NCBI GenBank assembly: GCA_012727745.1
Contig: JAAYGJ010000189.1
Span: 1-14,800 of the forward strand
DNA length: 14,800 nt
Source: Clostridia bacterium
Lineage (GTDB): Bacteria > Bacillota > DSM-521 > Neomoorellales > Neomoorellaceae
Direction of reading: 5' to 3'
Within the stretch, counting starts at the first letter, position 1; every line of letters begins with the position of its first letter. The notes below the pieces were generated by a model. That model was not told the DNA's origin and searched no databases. It saw only the letters and a list, made by a program, of their open reading frames with translations. A program made the position numbers and the translations under genes. Below, piece after piece: positions 4,207 through 12,441 of this stretch.

Positions 4207-7200
4207 ATGGCATATCCGGTTAAGGTCGGAACCAGGGAGCGGTGGACCTTTGCCAAAATTAGCGAGACCTTGGAGTTGCCTAATCTTATCGAGATCCAGC
4301 GCAACTCTTATCGGTGGTTCATCGAGGAAGGCCTGGGAGAAATTTTTCATGATGTATCCCCGATAAAGGACTTTACTGGCAACTTAGTGCTGGAATTTGT
4401 CGATTACTCTCTCGGTGAACCCAAGTATTCAGAAGAGGAATGCAAGGAAAGGGATATGACCTTTGCAGCTCCTTTAAGAGTCAAGGTGCGCTTGATAAAT
4501 AAAGAGACCGGTGAAGTTAAAGAACAAGAGGTCTTTATGGGCGACTTTCCCTTGATGACAGAAAAAGGCACTTTAATTATCAATGGTGCTGAGAGAGTTG
4601 TTGTCAGCCAACTGGTACGTTCACCCGGCGTTTATTTTGTTGAAAATGTTGAGGCTAACGGCACCAAAGTATACACTGCAACCTTGATTCCTAACCGGGG
4701 TGCATGGCTGGAGTTTGAAACGGATAACACTGAAAGCATCTATGTGCGCATTGACCGTACCCGTAAACTCCCGGTAACGGTTTTATTACGGGCGCTGGAC
4801 AACTATACCAATGCACAAATTCTGGAGCTATTCGATTACAATGTATACATCCAGAATACCCTGGAAAAGGATAACACTGATTCTACCGAGGAGGCGCTGG
4901 TAGAAATCTATAAACGCCTGCGTCCAGGCGAACCGCCGACAGTTGATAGCGCCCGCAACCTTTTAGAATCGTTATTTTTTGATCCCAAACGTTATGACCT
5001 GGCTAATGTCGGCCGCTATAAGCTTAATAAAAAACTGGGGCATGGCGTTCTAACCCGAGAAGTAAATGGCCGCGAAGAGTATATCCGCTGCCTTGCTAGA
5101 GAGGATATTATTCACGTTATTAAATATCTACTGCGGCTGATAGATGGCGAAGTCAAGGCCGATGATATTGATCACCTGGGCAATCGCCGCCTCCGTTCAG
5201 TCGGAGAGCTGTTACAGAACCAGTTCCGTATTGGCCTGGCCCGTATGGAACGGGTAGTAAGGGAACGTATGACTATCCAGGATGTTGATGCTATTACGCC
5301 TCAAGTATTAATTAATATTCGGCCTGTAGTAGCGGCTATCAAAGAATTTTTCGGTTCGAGCCAGCTATCGCAGTTTATGGACCAGACCAATCCTTTGGCT
5401 GAACTTACCCACAAGCGGCGGTTATCAGCTCTGGGTCCGGGAGGTTTATCCCGGGAACGGGCCGGTTTCGAAGTTCGCGACGTACATCCCTCTCACTATG
5501 GTCGCATGTGTCCCATTGAGACTCCTGAAGGCCCCAATATTGGCTTAATCGGTTCCATGAGTACCTATGCCCGCATTAACGAGTTTGGCTTTATTGAAAC
5601 CCCTTATCGCAGGGTGGACAAGGAAACCGGGGTTGTCACTGAACAAATTGATTACCTTACTGCTGATGAGGAAGACAATTACGTTATCGCTCAGGCCAAT
5701 GAGCCATTGGATGAGAACGGCCGCTTTGTGAAGAAAAGGGTTAATGTCCGCTATGGTGATGAGGTATTAGCAGTACCGCCTGACAGGGTTGACTATATGG
5801 ACGTGTCCCCCAAACAAATGGTCAGTGTCGCTACCGCCCTGATACCTTTTCTGGAACACGATGATGCCAACCGGGCCTTGATGGGTGCTAACATGCAGCG
5901 CCAGGCAGTCCCTCTCTTGCGCACTGAGGCACCGCTTATTGGTACAGGTATGGAATGGCGGGCAGCCCGCGATTCCGGAGTGGTTGTTCTAGCTAATAAC
6001 AGCGGCATAGTAGAAAAAGTTACCGCCTGCGAAATTGAAATACGTACTAATGACGGCAGATTGGATAAGTATCGCCTGCAAAAATTTGTTCGTTCCAACC
6101 AGGGCACCTGTATTAACCAGAAGCCTATTGTTCGTAAAGGGGACTATGTTGAGGCAGGTCAGGTTATAGCTGACGGCCCTTCTACGGAGCAGGGCGAACT
6201 GGCGCTGGGGCGCAATATTTTGGTGGCTTTTATGACCTGGGAAGGTTATAACTATGAGGACGCGATTCTTATCAGTGAAAGACTGGTCAAAGACGATATT
6301 TTTACTTCGGTTCATATAGAAGAATACGAATGCGATGCCCGTGACACTAAACTGGGGCCAGAAGAGATAACGCGGGATATTCCTAATGTAGGGGAAGATG
6401 TTTTAAAAGACTTGGATGAACGGGGCATAATACGTATTGGTGCTGAAGTACGCCCCGGAGATATCCTTGTAGGTAAAGTAACTCCCAAAGGCGAAACCGA
6501 GCTAACTGCTGAAGAACGCCTGTTGAGAGCTATTTTTGGTGAAAAGGCCCGCGAGGTGCGAGATACTTCTTTGCGGGTGCCTCACGGGGAATCAGGTATA
6601 ATTGTAGACGTCAAAGTGTTTTCTCGCGAAAATGGCGATGAGCTGGCCCCTGGGGTTAACGAGCTAGTGCGCGTTTATGTGGCTCAGAAACGTAAAATCT
6701 CGGTGGGTGACAAGATGGCCGGCCGCCATGGCAACAAGGGCGTTATTTCCCGTATCTTGCCGGAAGAAGATATGCCCTTTTTACCCGACGGCACCCCGAT
6801 TGATATTGTTTTGAATCCTCTGGGTGTGCCTTCCCGGATGAATTTGGGGCAAATCCTGGAAACCCACTTGGGCTGGGCAGCCCGGGAGCTGGACATCCGC
6901 ATTGCTACTCCGGTATTTGACGGTGCCTCGGAAAAAGAAATAAAGGAAATGCTTATCAAAGCAGGACTCCCGGAGTCAGGCAAAACCATTCTCTACGATG
7001 GCCGTACCGGTGAACCTTTTGACCGGCCGATTACGGCAGGCGTTTTGTACATGTTAAAATTAGCGCACCTGGTTGACGATAAAATTCACGCCCGTTCTAC
7101 CGGACCTTATTCGCTGGTAACTCAGCAGCCTTTGGGCGGTAAAGCTCAGTTTGGTGGCCAGCGATTTGGGGAGATGGAAGTATGGGCCCTGGAGGCTTAT

Positions 7201-7650
7201 GGTGCTGCATATACGCTTCAGGAGATATTAACCGTCAAATCAGACGACGTGGTGGGCCGGGTTAAGACTTATGAAGCTATTGTTAAAGGCGAGAACGTGC
7301 CAGAGCCAGGGGTGCCGGAATCTTTCAAGGTGTTGATTAAAGAATTGCAAAGCCTGGGGCTGGATGTAAAAGTATTATCGGAGGAAAACGAGGAAATAGA
7401 AATTAAGGAAGACGAAGAGGATATTGCTGAATCAGCACAGGAACTGGGTTTGGAAATCCAGGGTCAAGAGGAAGAGAAGGAAAGGGAGATTGTTAAAGAA
7501 AGCGAAGCGGAAGACGATTCTGATACAGAACCAGACGATATTGAACCTGAAGAATTAGAGTTAGAAGACGGCGAAGACGAGTCCTTGCCAATTCCATTTC
7601 CTGTTGATGAATTTGGCGATTTTGATGAAGTTGGCGCCGATGAAGAATAA
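4207..7650 (+). CDS. rpoB: DNA-directed RNA polymerase subunit beta
   Basis: The beta subunit forms one pincer of RNA polymerase and half of the active centre. The protein has 1147 residues and starts MAYPVKVGTRERWTFAKI. The rifampicin region (residues 383-410) is wild type at positions matching E. coli Q513, D516, H526 and S531 (here Q389, D392, H402, S407), predicting rifampicin sensitivity. RPVVAAIKEFF precedes it and HYGRMCPIETPEGPNIGL follows. VGDKMAGRHGNKG carries the catalytic-centre lysines K836 and K844 (E. coli K1065, K1073). The conserved core ends near 1058. An 89-residue tail (1059-1147) has 44 acidic and 4 basic residues. The tail is not part of the conserved fold, though acidic beta tails are known in Firmicutes. 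AGGGGGGT lies five bases before the ATG. rpoC follows 29 bases after the stop. Confidence 0.98.
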   Translation: MAYPVKVGTRERWTFAKISETLELPNLIEIQRNSYRWFIEEGLGEIFHDVSPIKDFTGNLVLEFVDYSLGEPKYSEEECKERDMTFAAPLRVKVRLINKETGEVKEQEVFMGDFPLMTEKGTLIINGAERVVVSQLVRSPGVYFVENVEANGTKVYTATLIPNRGAWLEFETDNTESIYVRIDRTRKLPVTVLLRALDNYTNAQILELFDYNVYIQNTLEKDNTDSTEEALVEIYKRLRPGEPPTVDSARNLLESLFFDPKRYDLANVGRYKLNKKLGHGVLTREVNGREEYIRCLAREDIIHVIKYLLRLIDGEVKADDIDHLGNRRLRSVGELLQNQFRIGLARMERVVRERMTIQDVDAITPQVLINIRPVVAAIKEFFGSSQLSQFMDQTNPLAELTHKRRLSALGPGGLSRERAGFEVRDVHPSHYGRMCPIETPEGPNIGLIGSMSTYARINEFGFIETPYRRVDKETGVVTEQIDYLTADEEDNYVIAQANEPLDENGRFVKKRVNVRYGDEVLAVPPDRVDYMDVSPKQMVSVATALIPFLEHDDANRALMGANMQRQAVPLLRTEAPLIGTGMEWRAARDSGVVVLANNSGIVEKVTACEIEIRTNDGRLDKYRLQKFVRSNQGTCINQKPIVRKGDYVEAGQVIADGPSTEQGELALGRNILVAFMTWEGYNYEDAILISERLVKDDIFTSVHIEEYECDARDTKLGPEEITRDIPNVGEDVLKDLDERGIIRIGAEVRPGDILVGKVTPKGETELTAEERLLRAIFGEKAREVRDTSLRVPHGESGIIVDVKVFSRENGDELAPGVNELVRVYVAQKRKISVGDKMAGRHGNKGVISRILPEEDMPFLPDGTPIDIVLNPLGVPSRMNLGQILETHLGWAARELDIRIATPVFDGASEKEIKEMLIKAGLPESGKTILYDGRTGEPFDRPITAGVLYMLKLAHLVDDKIHARSTGPYSLVTQQPLGGKAQFGGQRFGEMEVWALEAYGAAYTLQEILTVKSDDVVGRVKTYEAIVKGENVPEPGVPESFKVLIKELQSLGLDVKVLSEENEEIEIKEDEEDIAESAQELGLEIQGQEEEKEREIVKESEAEDDSDTEPDDIEPEELELEDGEDESLPIPFPVDEFGDFDEVGADEE

Positions 7651-7679
7651 ATTCTGGTCTTCAATGGGGGGCTGCTATA

Positions 7680-10600
7680 GTGCTGGACGTAAGTAATTTT
7701 GAACGTATACGTATTGGCTTGGCTTCACCCGAGCAAATCAGGGCCTGGTCGAGCGGCGAAGTGAAAAAACCGGAAACAATCAATTACCGCACCTTAAAAC
7801 CGGAACGGGACGGTCTCTTTTGCGAGCGCATTTTTGGCCCGACCAAGGACTGGGAATGCCATTGCGGCAAATACAAGCGTATTCGTTATAAAGGTATTGT
7901 CTGCGACCGCTGTGGCGTTGAGGTAACCCGTTCCAAAGTACGCCGTGAACGGATGGGCCATATTGAACTGGCAGCACCGGTTTCCCATATTTGGTATTTT
8001 AAAGGCATTCCCAGCCGCATGGGACTTATCCTAGACATGTCACCCCGGTCGCTGGAAAAAGTGCTTTACTTTGTTTCTTATGTAGTCATTGATCCCGGCG
8101 ATACTCCCCTTTTGAAAAAACAGTTGCTGACGGAGGCCGAGTACCGCGAATATCGCGACAAATACGGCAATGCTTTCCGGGCAGCCATGGGCGCCGAAGC
8201 TATTAAGGAGTTATTACGAGAGATTGACCTTGAGCAGTTGTTGGCTGAACTGCGCCAGGAATTAAAAGAAAGTAGCGGCCAGAGAAAAATTCGTGCCATT
8301 CGCCGTTTGGAAGTAGTAGAGGCCTTCCGCAAATCAGGCAACCGGCCCGAATGGATGATCATGGATGTCATACCCGTTATCCCGCCGGAATTACGGCCCA
8401 TGGTCCAGCTTGATGGCGGCCGTTTTGCCACCTCTGATTTGAATGATCTTTACCGGCGTGTCATTAACCGAAATAACCGTTTAAAAAGGCTCCTCGACTT
8501 AGGCGCACCAGATATAATTGTCCGCAACGAGAAACGCATGTTGCAGGAAGCTGTTGATGCCCTGATCGATAACGGGCGCCGCGGCCGACCGGTTACGGGT
8601 CCTGGCAACCGGCCTTTAAAATCCTTAAGCGATATGCTTAAAGGCAAGCAGGGGCGTTTTCGCCAGAACCTGCTGGGCAAGCGCGTCGACTATTCCGGCC
8701 GTTCAGTCATAGTCGTCGGGCCGGAACTGAAGATCCACCAGTGCGGCTTGCCCAAAGAAATGGCGCTGGAACTTTTCAAGCCCTTTGTAATGAAAAGGCT
8801 GGTGGATTTAGGCCTGGCTCACAACATCAAAAGCGCCAAACGTATGGTTGAACGGGTTAGAAACGAGGTCTGGGACGTCCTGGAGGAAGTCATTAGCGAG
8901 CATCCGGTGCTGTTAAACCGGGCTCCAACTTTGCATCGCTTAGGTATCCAGGCTTTTGAGCCGGTACTGGTAGAAGGCCGGGCCATCCAGATCCATCCCC
9001 TGGTATGTACTGCCTATAATGCTGACTTTGATGGTGACCAGATGGCTGTTCATGTGCCTCTGTCAGCTGAGGCACAGAGCGAAGCGCGCCTTTTAATGAT
9101 GGCTGCCCACCATATTTTAAACCCCAAGGACGGCAAACCGGTAGTATCACCATCTCAGGATATTGTTCTCGGTTCATATTACCTGACTATAGCTCGGGAG
9201 GGCGCCAAAGGGGAGGGCAAAATATTTGCCAGCTACGAAGAGGCCTACATCGCCTATCTCAACAAAGACGTTGACGTCCACGCCCTGATCAAGGTGCGCA
9301 TGGAAGACGGCAAACTATTAGAGACGACTCTCGGTCGCCTGATATTCAACAAAGAGGTCCCCATTCCTAAGGAGCTTGGCTATTACAATTGTGGAATTGA
9401 TAAAAAGAAATTAACAGAGATTATTGCCCGTTGCTACAATTTGTTAGGAACCGAAGCTACCGCTACCATGCTGGATGGCATTAAGCGGGTGGGTTATCAT
9501 TATTCAACTTTGGCCGGCTTCACGATCGGCATTGACGATATAGTGATGCCTGAGGATAAAAAAGACATTATTCACGAGACTGAAACAATGGTCGAAAAAG
9601 TCGACCAGCAGTACCGCCGTGGTCTAATAAGCGAAGAAGAACGCTACCAGAAAGTTATCGGCCTTTGGAACAAAACAATCGATGAGCTTACTAAAAAATT
9701 GATGTCCGCCATGGAAGAATTCAATCCCGTCTATATGATGGCCAAATCTGGTGCCCGGGGTAATATTCAGCAAATACGCCAGCTGGCCGGTATGCGTGGT
9801 TTGATGGCAGATCCTTCGGGGCGGATTATCGACCTGCCCATCAAAGCCAACTTCCGGGAAGGATTAACAGTGCTGGAGTATTTTATCTCTACCCATGGTG
9901 CCCGCAAAGGCCTGGCTGATACAGCTTTACGTACCGCTGACTCCGGCTATCTTACCCGGCGCTTGGTAGATGTGGCCCAGGATGTTATCGTCCGTGAGGA
10001 CGATTGCGGGACTACCTCCGGCATCGAAGTATGTGAGATCCAGGAAGGTAATGAAGTAATCGAAAAAATGGAAGAGCGTCTGATTGGGCGTTATGCTCTG
10101 GAGGATGTGCTTCATCCCCAGACCGGAAAAGTTTTAGTAGCGGCTAATGAGATGATTGATGAAGAAAAAGCTGCAACTATTGTCGAGCTTGGTATTGAAA
10201 AGGTAAAAATCCGTTCGGTATTAAGCTGCCGCACTTCTTATGGTGTCTGTCGCAAATGTTATGGCCGCGACCTGGCTACCGGGAAAGAGGTGGAGATTGG
10301 CGAGGCGGTTGGTATTATTGCCGCTCAGTCCATCGGCGAGCCTGGTACCCAGTTAACCATGCGCACCTTCCATACCGGTGGTGTTGCCGGCGAAGACATT
10401 ACCCAGGGCCTGCCGCGGGTGGAGGAATTGTTTGAAGCCAGGAAACCTAAAGGACAGGCTATCATTGCTGAAGCTGGCGGTGTAGTCAGCGTAATTAAAG
10501 AAGTTAGATCGCGGCGAGAGATTGAGATTACCGATGATAATGGGGAGAAAATTACTTACCAGGTACCCTACGGTTCCCGTTTGAAGGTTAGCGAGGGGGA

Positions 10601-11174
10601 CCGGGTTGAGGCTGGCGATGAACTGACGGAAGGCTCAGTCAACCCCCATGATTTGCTAAAAGTAAAAGGTGTCCGCGGTGTACAATTATATTTACTGCGC
10701 GAAGTGCAGCGGGTTTACCGTCTCCAGGGAGTGGAGATCAACGACAAGCATATCGAAGTGATGATCCGCCAAATGCTGCGCAAAGTCAAGGTAGAAGACG
10801 AAGGCGATACGGAACTTTTACCTGGATCCTTAGTTGACGTATTTGTATTTGAAGAAGTCAACCGCAAGATCGAGGCCCAGGGCGGCAAGCCGGCTACGGC
10901 GCGCCCCGTTCTGCTGGGCATTACTAAAGCTTCGCTGGCTACTGATTCTTTCCTGTCAGCAGCATCATTCCAGGAAACCACCCGGGTGCTGACGGAAGCA
11001 GCAATTAAAGGCCGGCTCGATCCTTTATTAGGCCTCAAGGAAAATGTTATTATTGGCAAACTGATTCCGGCTGGCACGGGCATGAGTCGTTATCGGCAGT
11101 TACGAATAATAGCCGATGAAAATAAAGAGCAAAGCGAAGGCGAGGAAGTTGTTGACACGGCAAGCGCGAAGTGA
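7680..11174 (+). CDS. rpoC: DNA-directed RNA polymerase subunit beta'
   Basis: The beta' subunit holds the clamp and the metal-chelating active site of RNA polymerase. The protein has 1164 residues, starting at GTG 7680, eight bases after GGGGGG (7666-7671). The N-terminal zinc site is C60, C62, C75 and C78. The universal NADFDGDQM (447-455) provides D449, D451 and D453 for Mg2+. The second zinc site is C776, C850, C857 and C860. The trigger loop contains MRTFHTGGVAG from M894. All are intact. The insertion domain typical of E. coli is absent, as expected for Firmicutes. The C-terminus after about residue 1135 is a short, low-conservation polar tail. The gene is cotranscribed with rpoB, and 38 bases separate it from the next gene. 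Confidence 0.98.
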   Translation: MLDVSNFERIRIGLASPEQIRAWSSGEVKKPETINYRTLKPERDGLFCERIFGPTKDWECHCGKYKRIRYKGIVCDRCGVEVTRSKVRRERMGHIELAAPVSHIWYFKGIPSRMGLILDMSPRSLEKVLYFVSYVVIDPGDTPLLKKQLLTEAEYREYRDKYGNAFRAAMGAEAIKELLREIDLEQLLAELRQELKESSGQRKIRAIRRLEVVEAFRKSGNRPEWMIMDVIPVIPPELRPMVQLDGGRFATSDLNDLYRRVINRNNRLKRLLDLGAPDIIVRNEKRMLQEAVDALIDNGRRGRPVTGPGNRPLKSLSDMLKGKQGRFRQNLLGKRVDYSGRSVIVVGPELKIHQCGLPKEMALELFKPFVMKRLVDLGLAHNIKSAKRMVERVRNEVWDVLEEVISEHPVLLNRAPTLHRLGIQAFEPVLVEGRAIQIHPLVCTAYNADFDGDQMAVHVPLSAEAQSEARLLMMAAHHILNPKDGKPVVSPSQDIVLGSYYLTIAREGAKGEGKIFASYEEAYIAYLNKDVDVHALIKVRMEDGKLLETTLGRLIFNKEVPIPKELGYYNCGIDKKKLTEIIARCYNLLGTEATATMLDGIKRVGYHYSTLAGFTIGIDDIVMPEDKKDIIHETETMVEKVDQQYRRGLISEEERYQKVIGLWNKTIDELTKKLMSAMEEFNPVYMMAKSGARGNIQQIRQLAGMRGLMADPSGRIIDLPIKANFREGLTVLEYFISTHGARKGLADTALRTADSGYLTRRLVDVAQDVIVREDDCGTTSGIEVCEIQEGNEVIEKMEERLIGRYALEDVLHPQTGKVLVAANEMIDEEKAATIVELGIEKVKIRSVLSCRTSYGVCRKCYGRDLATGKEVEIGEAVGIIAAQSIGEPGTQLTMRTFHTGGVAGEDITQGLPRVEELFEARKPKGQAIIAEAGGVVSVIKEVRSRREIEITDDNGEKITYQVPYGSRLKVSEGDRVEAGDELTEGSVNPHDLLKVKGVRGVQLYLLREVQRVYRLQGVEINDKHIEVMIRQMLRKVKVEDEGDTELLPGSLVDVFVFEEVNRKIEAQGGKPATARPVLLGITKASLATDSFLSAASFQETTRVLTEAAIKGRLDPLLGLKENVIIGKLIPAGTGMSRYRQLRIIADENKEQSEGEEVVDTASAK

Positions 11175-11212
11175 TAATATCATTAAGTGCGATTGCCCAG
11201 GGAGGTTGAAAT

Positions 11213-11464
11213 ATGCCCTATAATCGTTTGCTGGCGGCAAAAAAACGGGCCGTTGGTACCAAACAGACTACCAAGGCAGTAAGCAAGGGCTTGGCCCGGG
11301 TTGTCTATATAGCCCGTGATGCTGAAACTCGAGTCACAGGACCGTTAGTTGAGCTTTGCCGCCAACAGGGTGTAGAAATAATAGAGGTAAATTCTATGAA
11401 AGAGCTGGGGAAAGCCTGCGGTATCGAGGTAGGTTCTGCCTCGGCAGCCATCTTGGAAGAATAA
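11213..11464 (+). CDS. rplGB: L7Ae-family ribosomal-like protein (YbxF/RplGB type)
   Basis: The protein has 83 residues and belongs to the L7Ae/L30e/S12e/Gadd45 fold, whose archaeal members bind kink-turn RNA. The visible features are AVSKGLARVVYIARDAETRV (about 22-41), the ELCRQQGVEIIEV strand-helix unit (about 47-59), and MKELGKACGIEVGSASAAIL near the end. This is the bacterial YbxF-like pattern. The position between rpoC and rpsL is the standard Firmicute one. AGGGAGGT before the ATG is a strong ribosome binding site. B. subtilis YbxF binds kink-turns in vitro, but its cellular role is not settled, so a fixed place on the ribosome should not be assumed. The paralogue YlxQ is less likely because of the gene order. 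Confidence 0.9.
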   Translation: MPYNRLLAAKKRAVGTKQTTKAVSKGLARVVYIARDAETRVTGPLVELCRQQGVEIIEVNSMKELGKACGIEVGSASAAILEE

Positions 11465-11486
11465 ACTAAAGAAGGGGGTGCAAGGA

Positions 11487-11861
11487 ATGCCAACAATCCA
11501 GCAATTAGTCCGGCAAGCAAGGGAGAAGGTTATTAAAAAATCGACGGCTCCGGCATTGCAAGGTTCACCTCAAAAAAGAGGTGTTTGTACCCGCGTATAT
11601 ACAACTACACCGAAAAAACCTAATTCAGCTTTACGTAAAGTTGCCAGGGTGCGTTTATCCAATAATCAGGAAGTTACGGCCTATATCCCCGGCATAGGGC
11701 ATAATTTGCAAGAACACTCGGTTGTCCTGGTCAGGGGAGGTAGGGTTAAAGATATTCCGGGTGTAAGGTATCATATTATCCGCGGGACTTTGGATTCTGC
11801 CGGGGTTCAGAATCGTAGCCAGGCCCGCTCTAAATACGGGGCCAAACGGCCTAAAAAATAG
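11487..11861 (+). CDS. rpsL: Small-subunit ribosomal protein S12
   Basis: S12 (uS12) lies at the decoding centre of the 30S subunit and affects accuracy and streptomycin response. I place the start at ATG 11487, giving MPTIQQLVRQAREKV and 124 residues, with GGGGG (11474-11478) eight bases upstream. The in-frame GTG at 11478 overlaps that Shine-Dalgarno and adds unconserved residues, so I reject it. TTTPKKPNSALRKVARVRL (39-57) and GGRVKDIPGVRYH (84-96) are intact. K43 and K88 are wild type, so no streptomycin-resistance change is seen. D89 is the residue methylthiolated in some bacteria. Twenty bases separate it from rpsG. Confidence 0.97.
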   Translation: MPTIQQLVRQAREKVIKKSTAPALQGSPQKRGVCTRVYTTTPKKPNSALRKVARVRLSNNQEVTAYIPGIGHNLQEHSVVLVRGGRVKDIPGVRYHIIRGTLDSAGVQNRSQARSKYGAKRPKK

Positions 11862-11881
11862 GGTGAAGGGGGGGATAACAA

Positions 11882-12352
11882 GTGCCACGTAAAGGCGGTA
11901 TTCCCCGACGGAGCGTTATGCCAGATCCTCTTTACGGGAATACCAAGATTACAAAACTTATTAACCAGGTAATGCTTGATGGCAAGAAATCCAAAGCCCG
12001 GCTAATCTGCTATGAAGCTTTTGAGATTATAAAGAGCAAGACAGGCAAAGATCCGGTAGAAGTTTTTGAGCAGGCCATGAAAAATGTAATGCCAGTGCTG
12101 GAGGTTAAGGCTCGACGCGTAGGCGGTGCTAACTACCAGGTGCCGGTTGAGGTGCGGCCGGAACGGCGACAAACCCTGGGGATCCGCTGGCTAACAAACT
12201 ACGCTCGGGCCCGTAGCGGCAAATCTATGGCTGAAAAACTAGCTGCAGAATTAATGGATGCTGCCAACAATACAGGCGGCGCTGTAAAAAAACGCGAAGA
12301 CACTCATAAAATGGCCGAAGCCAATAAAGCGTTTGCTCATTACCGGTGGTAG
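11882..12352 (+). CDS. rpsG: Small-subunit ribosomal protein S7
   Basis: S7 (uS7) nucleates assembly of the 30S head and lies near the E-site tRNA. In E. coli it also represses the str operon. The protein has 156 residues, the usual length, and starts with GTG 11882. AGGGGGGG (11867-11874) lies seven bases before it. The opening MPRKGGIPRRSVMPDPLYGN, the RRVGGANYQVPVEVRPERR motif (about 79-97) and the RWLTNYARARSGKSMAEKLA helix are all typical. The end FAHYRW is the standard S7 C-terminus. The gene sits between rpsL and fusA, with an 89-nt structured spacer before fusA. No truncation or insertion is seen. Confidence 0.97.
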   Translation: MPRKGGIPRRSVMPDPLYGNTKITKLINQVMLDGKKSKARLICYEAFEIIKSKTGKDPVEVFEQAMKNVMPVLEVKARRVGGANYQVPVEVRPERRQTLGIRWLTNYARARSGKSMAEKLAAELMDAANNTGGAVKKREDTHKMAEANKAFAHYRW

Positions 12353-12363
12353 CCGTGGGGGGT

Positions 12364-12411
12364 CAGGTGGCCAGACACTGGGAGCCTTACCGTACGACGG
12401 CTGCCAGCCTG
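12364..12411 (+). promoter_or_regulatory. Possible RNA structure in the rpsG-fusA spacer
   Basis: CAGGTGGC (12364-12371) can pair with GCCA (12403-12406) and CCTG (12408-12411), eight pairs with one bulged G. AGCC (12383-12386) pairs with GGCT (12399-12402) inside it. An 11-base loop is left on the 5' side and none on the 3' side. An alternative outer pairing is GTCAGGT (12362-12368) with ACCTGAC (12415-12421). It ends before the fusA Shine-Dalgarno. It could couple or repress fusA translation; I cannot assign it to a known family. Confidence 0.4.
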
Positions 12412-12441
12412 CAAACCTGACTGAGAGAAGGGATGAAATAG

